NCBI GenBank assembly: GCA_021800315.1
Contig: JAJYZD010000017.1
Location: 1 to 24,701, forward strand
Direction of reading: 5' to 3'
Source: Bacillota bacterium
GTDB lineage: Bacteria; Bacillota; Desulfotomaculia; Desulfotomaculales; JAJYZD01
Length of the DNA: 24,701 nucleotides
Shown here: positions 1-6,633 of the stretch, piece by piece
Layout: the number at the start of each line of letters is the position of its first letter
Numbering within the stretch: position 1 is the first letter of the stretch
Position numbers and translations under genes: made by a program
Notes under the pieces: generated by a model
Database searches by the model: none
The model's input: the letters and a program-made list of their open reading frames with translations, nothing else
Told to the model about the DNA's origin: nothing

Positions 1-2
1 TT

Positions 3-251
3 CACCACGGTTTTCAGACCGGGGACCTGGTGGTTGCCGACATTCCGAAGGGCAAGTACCAGGGTCGGTGGCGTGGTAGGGTCGTCGTCAGGAAGACGGG
101 CTACTTCGACATCAGGGACGGTACCGGAAAACGGGTCTGCCAGGGCATTTCCGCGCGATACTGCCGTCTCCTGCAGAGAGCTAATGGCTGGCAGTACGAG
201 CGGGAACAATTGCCGGCTGGCGCCGGTGCCGCGATTCCTCCCCATGTCTAA
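3..251 (+). CDS. iscB: IscB-type RRXRR/HNH nuclease, C-terminal fragment (5' end outside window)
   Basis: The frame is open from the left edge and ends at a TAA at 249-251, leaving about 82 residues. The sequence runs GFQTGDLVVADIPKGKYQG, then GRVVVRKTGYFDI, then QGISARYCRLLQRANGW. I recognise this as the conserved C-terminal end of IscB-family proteins (RRXRR, RuvC and HNH domains; IS200/IS605-associated relatives of Cas9 that use an omega RNA). The catalytic domains and the omega RNA, normally 5' of iscB, would lie upstream of the window. The tail after the YCRLLQR motif (EREQLPAGAGAAIPPHV) is not typical and may be read-through into flanking DNA. The family call rests on motif memory from a short stretch; whether the full gene is intact cannot be seen. 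Confidence 0.72.
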   Translation, partial: HHGFQTGDLVVADIPKGKYQGRWRGRVVVRKTGYFDIRDGTGKRVCQGISARYCRLLQRANGWQYEREQLPAGAGAAIPPHV

Positions 252-295
252 AGCCAGGGGCATCTGCGCGGCAGTTTCGGTGACTCCAAAAAGCC

Positions 296-304
296 GGAGG
301 AGGA
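296..304 (+). promoter_or_regulatory. Strong ribosome binding site before the first acyl-CoA dehydrogenase
   Basis: GGAGGAGGA is an excellent Shine-Dalgarno sequence. The next in-frame codon at a normal distance (8 nt) is ATT at 313. The nearby ATG at 305 is one base away from the site and opens a different frame. This site therefore decides where the dehydrogenase probably starts, and points to an ATT start or a damaged start codon. Confidence 0.55.
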
Positions 305-312
305 ATGAAGTT

Positions 313-1461
313 ATTTCAAATGACTATTTCTTTCATGAAGAACATGATATGTTCCGTCGGTCGGTCAGGCAGTTCGTGGCGAAAGAGGTTCAACCTAAAA
401 TCGATGAGTGGGAGCAAAACGGCTGTTATGACAAGGCGGTTTTCAAGCGAATGGGCGACCTGGGTTTTTTGGGCCTGTCCTATCCCGCCGGGTATGGTGG
501 ACAGGCGGCCGACATAAAGATGTCCCTGGTTTTCTGGGAAGAGTTGTGTCGACCCGGTGCGCTCGGCTTTCCCATGAGCGTGATGGTTCATACGGACATG
601 GCCAGCCCGTCCCTGGCCCGCGTGGGCACTCCTGAACAAAAGGAGCGGTACTTGAAAGCCGTTTGCAGCGGGGCCAAGGTCATGGCCATTGCCATCACGG
701 AACCCAATCACGGCTCCGATGTCGCCAACATTGAGACAAGAGCGGTGCGGGAAGGGGACTATTACAGGGTCAACGGCCGGAAAATGTTTATTACCAATTC
801 CACCCGGGCCGATGTCGTCAATACCGTGGTGAGGACCGGGGGGGCCGGATACAAAGGTGTCAGCCTGTTGCTCATCGATGCGGATACTCCCGGCCTTTCG
901 GTGGGCGGTAAGCTCGATAAAATGGGGATGTGGTCTTCGGATACAGCGGAAATAGTTTTCGAAGATTGCCTCGTGCCCGGGACAAACCTTTTGGGTAAAG
1001 AAGGGGAGGGCTTTTACGCCCTCATGGCCGGTCTTGAGCGGGAACGTCTTTCCGCCTGTGCACTTTCTTATATGGGAGCGCAGATCGCCTTGGAAGAGTC
1101 GATAAAGTACGCCAAGTCCAGGACCCAATTTGGCAAGTCGATCATTGGGCATCAGGTGATCAGTCACCTGATCGCAGATATGGCAACTGAAGTTGAAGCG
1201 GGAAAAAGGTTGGCTTATCATGCGGCGTCTTTGTATGACTCCGGGATAAAGTGCAACAAAGAGGTGTCAATGGCCAAGCTTTTTTGCACAGAAATGGCTT
1301 TGCGGGTAATTAATAATGCCGTTCAAATCCATGGGGGTTATGGCTTTGTAAGGGGGTTTGCAGTGGAACGGTTGTATAGGGATGCCAGGTTGGCTACCAT
1401 CGGTGCCGGGACTTCGCAAATCATGAAACAGGTGATTGTCAGGGAGATGGGTTTGAGGTAG
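313..1461 (+). CDS. Acyl-CoA dehydrogenase (first of three), atypical start
   Basis: This is an FAD-dependent acyl-CoA dehydrogenase that would introduce a 2,3-double bond into an acyl-CoA and pass electrons to electron-transfer flavoprotein in the cytoplasm. From the chosen start it has 382 residues, the normal length. Visible are the N-terminal helix (FFHEEHDMFRRSVRQFV), the flavin/substrate motif ITEPNHGSDVA, the R-x-QFGK segment and the C-terminal HGGYGF motif. The position of the MCAD-type catalytic Glu is Ala365 (GAGTSQ), while Glu244 in LERERL sits where isovaleryl-CoA and long-chain dehydrogenases carry their base. No ATG, GTG or TTG gives a natural N-terminus: ATG 349 would cut off the first helix, and ATG 244 or GTG 280 add an unlike leader. 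I chose ATT 313 from the ribosome binding site spacing. It is followed 75 bp later by a thiolase-like gene. Confidence 0.9.
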   Translation: MSNDYFFHEEHDMFRRSVRQFVAKEVQPKIDEWEQNGCYDKAVFKRMGDLGFLGLSYPAGYGGQAADIKMSLVFWEELCRPGALGFPMSVMVHTDMASPSLARVGTPEQKERYLKAVCSGAKVMAIAITEPNHGSDVANIETRAVREGDYYRVNGRKMFITNSTRADVVNTVVRTGGAGYKGVSLLLIDADTPGLSVGGKLDKMGMWSSDTAEIVFEDCLVPGTNLLGKEGEGFYALMAGLERERLSACALSYMGAQIALEESIKYAKSRTQFGKSIIGHQVISHLIADMATEVEAGKRLAYHAASLYDSGIKCNKEVSMAKLFCTEMALRVINNAVQIHGGYGFVRGFAVERLYRDARLATIGAGTSQIMKQVIVREMGLR

Positions 1462-1536
1462 CGTTGTAATCGGGGAAAGGAGATAGTGCTAGAGCAATAG
1501 TTTGGGTTAAAGACGGCTTCGAAGGAGTGGTTTTCT

Positions 1537-2685
1537 TTGGCGGGCAGGGTGGCTATTGTTGAGGTGGCCCAAATAAGTGGTGGTGATTCGAAAGATAACT
1601 ATTATGATCAGGCCTACCTGGTTACAAAGGAGGTATTGGCTAAAGCCGGAGTAACCAAAGACGAGGTTGGGGCGGTCGTAAGTTCGGCGTCGGATATCTT
1701 TCACGGTGGTATTTCCTGTGCCAGCGCTTATTACAACGAAGCCGTTGTGGCCTTTTTGAAAAATTCATCCCGCCAGGACGGCGAATCACTCTTCGCCCTT
1801 GTGTACGGGGTAATGCGCATCCTGTCGGGTCATTACGATACGGTGCTCGTTGCCGGTCTTTGCAAGGGTTCGGAAAACCCGCCCAACGACACCTGTACCG
1901 GGATGTTCGGTGATCCGTTCTACTTGCGGCCCATTGGCATGAATGAGACCGTTGCGGCTTCGTATCAGATGAGGTTGTATATGGAACGTTACGGGATAAC
2001 AGAGGAACAATGCGCCAAAGTAGCCGTGAAAAATCTGCATAACGCCTTAAGAAATCCTTATGCGCATAGAAAAGGCCGATATACCGTAGATGATATCCTT
2101 AATTCCGGGCGAATCATCGATCCCTTGACCACCTTGCAGATCGCCCCGAAATCAGAGGGATTCGTGGCCATGCTTCTGGCCTCCGAGGAAAAGGCCGCGA
2201 AGCTTACCGGGAAACCCGTGTGGTTTAAGGGTTATGGCAGCTCTTTGGACACCTTTCACTTTGGCGACAGGGATTTGCTGCAGGGCCAGTTGAAGAACGC
2301 CGCGGCCAAAGCCTACCGGATGGCGGGGCTCACGGATCCCCGCCGGGAGATCGATTTGGCGGAAATCAGCGAACCTTACGCCTTCCAGGAACTCATGTGG
2401 TACGAGGATTTGGGTTTTTGCGGGGAAGGTGAAGGCGGAAACCTGATCGACAGCGGCGTCACCCGGACGGATGGCGAACTGCCGGTTAATCCTTCCGGTG
2501 GTGTCCTGGCCAATAATCCTTACGTATCCCGGGGTCTTCAGCGGGCGGTCGAGGCGTTTCTGCAAATTCGCGGCGAGGCCGGGGAGAGACAGGTTGCCAA
2601 AAAGGTGAAAACAGCCCTGGTCCACGGTACCCATGGTTTTGCCGGACAGTGTCACGCTGTCGCCATACTCGGAAGTCAGGAGTGA
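1537..2685 (+). CDS. Thiolase-like protein without nucleophilic Cys (type A, copy 1)
   Basis: This is a thiolase-fold protein of the SCP-x/lipid-transfer group, 382 residues. The TTG start is preceded by AAGGAG at 1522-1527. The usual nucleophile segment (C-A-S-G type) is replaced by QDGESLFAL; the residue at the position of Cys84 in the next gene is Ser84, and no Cys is nearby. The family HD motif is SE (AEISEPYAFQEL) and the GHPxGxSG His is lost (NNPYVSRG). A late His/Cys region remains (THGFAGQCHA). A normal ping-pong thiolase reaction is therefore unlikely. Cys-less relatives paired with DUF35 proteins in steroid side-chain degradation (Ltp2/ChsH2) act as retro-aldolases, so an aldolase role or a structural subunit role are both possible. 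Its stop is within 6 nt of the next start, suggesting translational coupling. Confidence 0.85.
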   Translation: MAGRVAIVEVAQISGGDSKDNYYDQAYLVTKEVLAKAGVTKDEVGAVVSSASDIFHGGISCASAYYNEAVVAFLKNSSRQDGESLFALVYGVMRILSGHYDTVLVAGLCKGSENPPNDTCTGMFGDPFYLRPIGMNETVAASYQMRLYMERYGITEEQCAKVAVKNLHNALRNPYAHRKGRYTVDDILNSGRIIDPLTTLQIAPKSEGFVAMLLASEEKAAKLTGKPVWFKGYGSSLDTFHFGDRDLLQGQLKNAAAKAYRMAGLTDPRREIDLAEISEPYAFQELMWYEDLGFCGEGEGGNLIDSGVTRTDGELPVNPSGGVLANNPYVSRGLQRAVEAFLQIRGEAGERQVAKKVKTALVHGTHGFAGQCHAVAILGSQE

Positions 2686-2690
2686 TTGGA

Positions 2691-3857
2691 ATGGGAAGGG
2701 CTGTCGCCGTTGTAGGAGTAGGACAAACAAGGCACGGGCGGCGGATGGATGTCTCCTATCCCGAATTGGTCAGGGAAGGGGTCATGGCGGTATTCGAGGA
2801 TACCGGCCTGACGCCGGACGATATCGATGGGGTCGTTTCGGGAACGATGCCTTCGATGATGGAGGGGGTCGCCCTAACCCATTTCTATTTCGCCGACGCC
2901 ATACAGGCGGTAGGGAAACCGGTTCTGAAGACGGAAACCTGTGGTTCCACGGGAATGTCGATTGCCCATACGGCCTATTACTGGATTGCGTCCGGCATGG
3001 CTGACGTGATTCTGGCGGTCGGTCATGAGAAGATGAACGAGGGAGACTCCCAGGCTACGATGACGACCGTTGCCGAGCCTTTTTACCAAAGGCCGTTCAT
3101 ATCCGGGGCTCCGGGTGTTTTTTCCATGCAGTCGGCAATTTGGAAGGACCGCTTCGGCCTTTCCGACGAGAAGGTCAGGGAGGCGGCCGCTTACATTTCA
3201 AAGACCCATCATGATAGCGCTTTTGATAATCCTTACGCCCATATCAAAATAAGAACCACTATCGAACAAATAGTAAATGCACGGATTATTACCTATCCTG
3301 TACGTTTATTGGACGTCTGCCCCAATTCCGACGGTGTCTGCGCGGTTATCTTCGCATCGGAGGAGAAGGCCAGAAAGATGGGCCGGAAGGTGGCCTGGGT
3401 CAAGGGTATAGGCTATCGCGGGGACGAGTACTTCTTTGGAGACAGCGACAAAGCCGAGTGGGTAAGCGCGATTGAAGCGGCTAAACAGGCCTATGCACAG
3501 GCAGGTATCAAGAATCCCCGGAAGGAGCTTGATGTTGCCGAGGTATACAACCCCTTTACCTTCCAGGAGATGATGCTTTATGAATGCTTTGGCTTTGCGG
3601 CGCCCGGGGAGGCTCCGGACCTGGTCTTAAAGGGTACTTTCGCCAGACAGGGCGAATTGCCCTGTGATCCATCCGGAGGGGTTTTGTGCACGAACCCGAT
3701 AGGGGCTTCCGGGCTTATCAGGGTAGCCGAGGCGGCCTTGCAGGTAACGGGAAAGGGCGGGGCCCACCAGGTGCCCGGGGCCAGGCTGGCCCTGGCCCAC
3801 GCCATGGGCGGGGTTGCGCAGTTCAACGGGGTCATGATCCTGGGCTCGGAACTGTAG
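2691..3857 (+). CDS. Thiolase-like protein with nucleophilic Cys (type B, copy 1)
   Basis: This is an SCP-x-type thiolase-fold protein of 388 residues. The start at ATG 2691 was chosen because AGGAG lies 9 nt upstream and the product then begins GRAVAVVGVGQTRHG, the family N-terminus. Cys84 in KTETCGSTGMS is at the nucleophile position. The other conserved thiolase groups are altered: HD is YN (AEVYNPFTFQEM) and GHPIGASG is TNPIGASG. A C-terminal ALAHAMGG retains a His. It may form a mixed complex with the Cys-less protein just upstream and the DUF35 protein just downstream, catalysing acyl transfer, thiolysis or aldol-type chemistry on a CoA ester. Substrate is not readable. It is paralogous to the protein at 10252-11406, where this Cys is Gly. 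Confidence 0.87.
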   Translation: MGRAVAVVGVGQTRHGRRMDVSYPELVREGVMAVFEDTGLTPDDIDGVVSGTMPSMMEGVALTHFYFADAIQAVGKPVLKTETCGSTGMSIAHTAYYWIASGMADVILAVGHEKMNEGDSQATMTTVAEPFYQRPFISGAPGVFSMQSAIWKDRFGLSDEKVREAAAYISKTHHDSAFDNPYAHIKIRTTIEQIVNARIITYPVRLLDVCPNSDGVCAVIFASEEKARKMGRKVAWVKGIGYRGDEYFFGDSDKAEWVSAIEAAKQAYAQAGIKNPRKELDVAEVYNPFTFQEMMLYECFGFAAPGEAPDLVLKGTFARQGELPCDPSGGVLCTNPIGASGLIRVAEAALQVTGKGGAHQVPGARLALAHAMGGVAQFNGVMILGSEL

Positions 3858-3881
3858 AGTTTAGTGGGGAGGTCAAAAGAA

Positions 3882-4346
3882 ATGGTCAAAGAATATAAAA
3901 CGATCAAAACCCAGGTTGCCCTTCCTTATGAAATTGCTTATGGCGCCACCTGGACGAGGTTTTTCGAAGGATTTAAAGAAAGGAAAATTTACGGAACAAA
4001 GTGTCCTCAATGTGCAAGGATACTTGTTCCCGCGAGGGCTTTTTGTCCCCGCTGCTTCGTGGATACGGAGGACTGGGTCGAGGTTTCCCAGGAAGGAAGT
4101 CTTGTATCCTGGAATTACGTGAACTACAGGTACTTCGGCATGCCTACGGAACCTCCCTATGTAGGGGGATTGATCAGGTTGGACGGAACGGATGTGGGTT
4201 TTCTCCATCTTATCGGCGGGTTTGGCTTAAGCGATTTAGAAGAGGTCAAGAAAAATGTTAAGAGCGGCATGAAGGTAAGGGCTGTTTGGAGTGATGAAAG
4301 ACAAGGCAATATTATGGATATTAGGTACTTTGAACCGATAAAGTGA
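3882..4346 (+). CDS. DUF35 zinc-ribbon/OB-fold acyl-CoA-binding protein (copy a)
   Basis: This is a 154-residue protein of the rubredoxin-like zinc ribbon plus OB-fold family (DUF35). Two Cys pairs, CPQC at residues 41-44 and CPRC at 55-58, form the zinc ribbon. The C-terminal part (VSWNYVNYRYFG to MDIRYFEPIK) is the OB-fold. DUF35 proteins bind CoA and join thiolase-fold enzymes, as in the archaeal thiolase/HMG-CoA synthase complex, BbsA with BbsB in benzylsuccinate oxidation, and ChsH2 with Ltp2. Its place directly behind two thiolase-like genes fits this role. ATG 3882 is chosen over GTG 3864 because the latter falls in the GGGGAGG ribosome binding site at 3866-3872. Confidence 0.9.
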   Translation: MVKEYKTIKTQVALPYEIAYGATWTRFFEGFKERKIYGTKCPQCARILVPARAFCPRCFVDTEDWVEVSQEGSLVSWNYVNYRYFGMPTEPPYVGGLIRLDGTDVGFLHLIGGFGLSDLEEVKKNVKSGMKVRAVWSDERQGNIMDIRYFEPIK

Positions 4347-4438
4347 AATGATAAGCAATAAGCCTTGGAAAATCTCTCTTTTGGGTTTCCATTCGGAAAA
4401 TCGGGCGACCTGACCTGCAAGGAGTGGGAATAACCAGC

Positions 4439-6121
4439 ATGTTGAGAGAAGATTTGCTCGAGGAGTTGAAGGATGCCCGGGAGAGGTACGAGGCGGAGGT
4501 ACGGCGGATTCTGACCACCGTTCCCGGTGCCCGGGAAGAACACGTCACTTTTTCCGGGCTGGTCGTCAAACCGCTCTGTACGCCGGCGGATACCGCGGAA
4601 ACGGACTTTTTCCGGGATATATCCTTCCCCGGGGAATATCCTTACACGCGCGGCGTATTTCCCGCCGGGTATCTCTCGCGGGGGCTGCACATAAGGCAGG
4701 TCGCCGGATTCGGAACGGCGGAGGAGACCAACGCCAGATGGAGGTTTCTGCTCTCGCAGGGCGCCAACGCCCTCTCCGTGGTGCCGGACGACGGATCGGG
4801 CAACCGCGCCGACAGCGACGACGAAAGAGTACGGGGGCTGGTGGGCAAGGGGGGTGTTGCTCTCGATACCCTGTACGATTATGAGACTCTGTTTGACGGG
4901 ATCGACATGGTCAGGTACCCGTGTCACCTTATCACTACCAGCGCCTATGCCCTGGCCTGTTACCTGGTCGTTGCCGGAAAGCGCGGCCTAAGCTTTACGG
5001 GGCTGCGGGGCAGCATGTCCAACTGGATGAGGCCCGAGCCGGAATGTTTGGACATTATGGAATACTGTGCCAAAAACGTTCCCTTGTTCAATGCGGGATA
5101 TCTGGACATGCGTAATGTCAGGGAAGGCGGTTGTACTGCTGTCCAGGAGATTGCTTTCGGAGTAGGCCTCGCCATGTCCGGCTGTGACGCACTGGTGGAA
5201 AAGGGGCTTGAGGTTGATGAATTTCTGCACCGCATAACCTGGTTTGTCAATTCCGGACCCGAATTCTTCGAGGAAGTGGCCAAGTTCCGCGCTCTAAGAA
5301 GGATCTGGGCCAGGGTCTTCCGCGAACAATACGGGGCCAGGGATCCGCGATCCCTGACCTGCAGAATGCACTGTCAGACGTACGCTCCCACCCTGACCAG
5401 GCAGCAGCCTTTTAACAACCTGATAAGAAGCACGGTTTATGCCTTGGGCGCAATTCTGGGCGGGATCCAGTCCCTCCACGTTAATTCCTTCGATGAGGCA
5501 TTGGCCATTCCCACGGAATTTTCAGCCTCGCTCTCGGTACGCACGCAACAGATCATCGACCTGGAAACGGGTATAACGAGGGTGATCGATCCCCTGGGCG
5601 GCTCGTATTACGTGGAATGGCTCACCAACAGGCTGGAGGAGGAAGCGATGGCTCTTATTGATACTATTCGGGAAATGGGGGGTGCCTTCAAGGCGTGGGA
5701 CTGGATGTGCCGGGAGATAAGAAAAGCGTCCTACCGGACCCAGGAGGAATATGACACCGGCGCCAGGCTGCTGGTCGGTGTTAATACCCTGGTTGACGAC
5801 AACGACATTCAGACGAGGGCGTTGGAAGTGCTTCGGGAACACGCCGATTTCGAGACCCTGCACGAGTACTCGGCTGCGCTGGCGGAAAAGCAGGTCGCCC
5901 GTTTGAACAAGGTCAGGCGGGAACGTAACCCGGAGAGGCTGGACGGAGTCAGGGAGGAGCTTGTGGAAACCATGCGGGCAGGCCGGAACATGATACCTGG
6001 CCTGATGGAGGCGGTCAAGTCCGGTCTCACGCGCGGCGAATTCGCCAATATCAAGGCGGGGGTTTACCATCAGCCGGCCGAGGGTCCCTATGTTTGCCGA
6101 CCGCCTCTGGTACTGGCTTGA
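4439..6121 (+). CDS. Divergent coenzyme-B12-dependent acyl-CoA mutase, large subunit
   Basis: This is the catalytic TIM-barrel subunit of the methylmalonyl-/isobutyryl-/2-hydroxyisobutyryl-CoA mutase family, 560 residues, the length of IcmA/HcmA-type subunits with a separate B12 protein. Family landmarks: PGEYPYTRG at residues 64-72, RQVAGFGTAEETN, TAVQEIAF, FFEEVAKFRALRRIWA, His311 in RMHCQT, QQPFNN, SLHVNSFDEALAIP and DPLGGSYYVE. It departs from known members at the substrate side. The SVAFDLPT loop is SVVPDDGSG, the TSMTIN segment is gone, GTIQND is GSMSN at 191-195 followed by a gap of about 15 residues, and the catalytic His of SGYHIREAG is Asn226. The substrate is therefore unknown and probably not methylmalonyl-CoA. 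GTG 4424 overlaps the AAGGAG site, so ATG 4439 is preferred. It lies 13 nt ahead of its B12-binding partner. Confidence 0.85.
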   Translation: MLREDLLEELKDARERYEAEVRRILTTVPGAREEHVTFSGLVVKPLCTPADTAETDFFRDISFPGEYPYTRGVFPAGYLSRGLHIRQVAGFGTAEETNARWRFLLSQGANALSVVPDDGSGNRADSDDERVRGLVGKGGVALDTLYDYETLFDGIDMVRYPCHLITTSAYALACYLVVAGKRGLSFTGLRGSMSNWMRPEPECLDIMEYCAKNVPLFNAGYLDMRNVREGGCTAVQEIAFGVGLAMSGCDALVEKGLEVDEFLHRITWFVNSGPEFFEEVAKFRALRRIWARVFREQYGARDPRSLTCRMHCQTYAPTLTRQQPFNNLIRSTVYALGAILGGIQSLHVNSFDEALAIPTEFSASLSVRTQQIIDLETGITRVIDPLGGSYYVEWLTNRLEEEAMALIDTIREMGGAFKAWDWMCREIRKASYRTQEEYDTGARLLVGVNTLVDDNDIQTRALEVLREHADFETLHEYSAALAEKQVARLNKVRRERNPERLDGVREELVETMRAGRNMIPGLMEAVKSGLTRGEFANIKAGVYHQPAEGPYVCRPPLVLA

Positions 6122-6134
6122 AAGGGGTGGCGCC

Positions 6135-6542
6135 GTGAACCGGCCCGTAAAATTCTTGTTGAGCAGGGATGACTGGTATCACCAGCGGGGGTACTGGGTG
6201 GTGACAACCGCCGTCAGAAACGCGGGGATGGAGGTGATCCTGGGTGGAATCCAGACACCGGCGGAGATGGTCCGGACGGCCGTTCAGGAAGATGTGGACA
6301 TCATCGGCTACCGTATCATGGATGCAGCGCCCGGGGTCGTAATCCCCATACTTTTTGCCAAGATGCGGGAAAATGGTATAGAAAACATACCGGTGGTGGT
6401 AGGCGGTATCGTTCCGGACAAGGATGAGGTTCTGATCAGGGAAATGGGGGTTAAAGAAGTTTTTCAGCCCCTAACCCCTTTAAGTACCATCGTCGAGCGT
6501 GTGCAAACTATTGCGTTGGCCGCGCGTGCCAACCGGAGTTAG
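6135..6542 (+). CDS. B12-binding small subunit of the divergent acyl-CoA mutase
   Basis: This is a 135-residue cobalamin-binding domain protein, the size of IcmB/HcmB. It begins NRPVKFLLSRDD and keeps the Rossmann-like pattern GMEVILGGIQTPAEMV, EDVDIIGYRIM and the VVVGGIVPDKDE glycine turn. In the family motif DxHxxG the axial-ligand His is kept (His16) and Gly19 is kept, but the Asp that hydrogen-bonds the His is Trp14, giving WYHQRG. The SxL motif is also changed (YRIMDAA). The start is GTG 6135, with AAGGGGTGG at 6122-6130; an upstream ATG at 6090 would overlap the large subunit by 32 nt and add 15 unlike residues. It should bind B12 base-off/His-on and form a heteromeric mutase with the upstream gene. 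Confidence 0.87.
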   Translation: MNRPVKFLLSRDDWYHQRGYWVVTTAVRNAGMEVILGGIQTPAEMVRTAVQEDVDIIGYRIMDAAPGVVIPILFAKMRENGIENIPVVVGGIVPDKDEVLIREMGVKEVFQPLTPLSTIVERVQTIALAARANRS

Positions 6543-6633
6543 GATAACCGGCCGCCCGGGTTGTCGCGGCGATCCCTGCTGGGCGAATGGGGGTCCGGGA
6601 CCGGGAAAAACGAAGTTAAGGGAGGTGCGCCGG

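Noticed and set aside
34..312. 93-codon in-frame N-terminal extension of the first acyl-CoA dehydrogenase
   Set aside because: The extension overlaps the IscB coding end in another frame and has no resemblance to dehydrogenase N-termini; it is chance read-through.
305..517. ATG at 305 right behind a ribosome binding site opening a 70-codon frame
   Set aside because: The ATG is 1 nt from the Shine-Dalgarno sequence and its product has no similarity to anything; it runs out of frame inside the dehydrogenase. A frameshift linking it to the dehydrogenase is possible but not shown.
316..1221. 301-residue minus-strand open frame
   Set aside because: Antisense to the first acyl-CoA dehydrogenase, with low-complexity composition and no domain.
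1486..1500. Mini-frame GTG-CTA-GAG-CAA-TAG behind AAAGGAG
   Set aside because: Four codons only; possible leader peptide but no hairpins or codon bias support attenuation.
4439..6542. Ordinary methylmalonyl-CoA mutase of the propionate pathway
   Set aside because: The substrate-binding segments, the catalytic His and the Asp of DxHxxG are all changed, so the standard label would be misleading.
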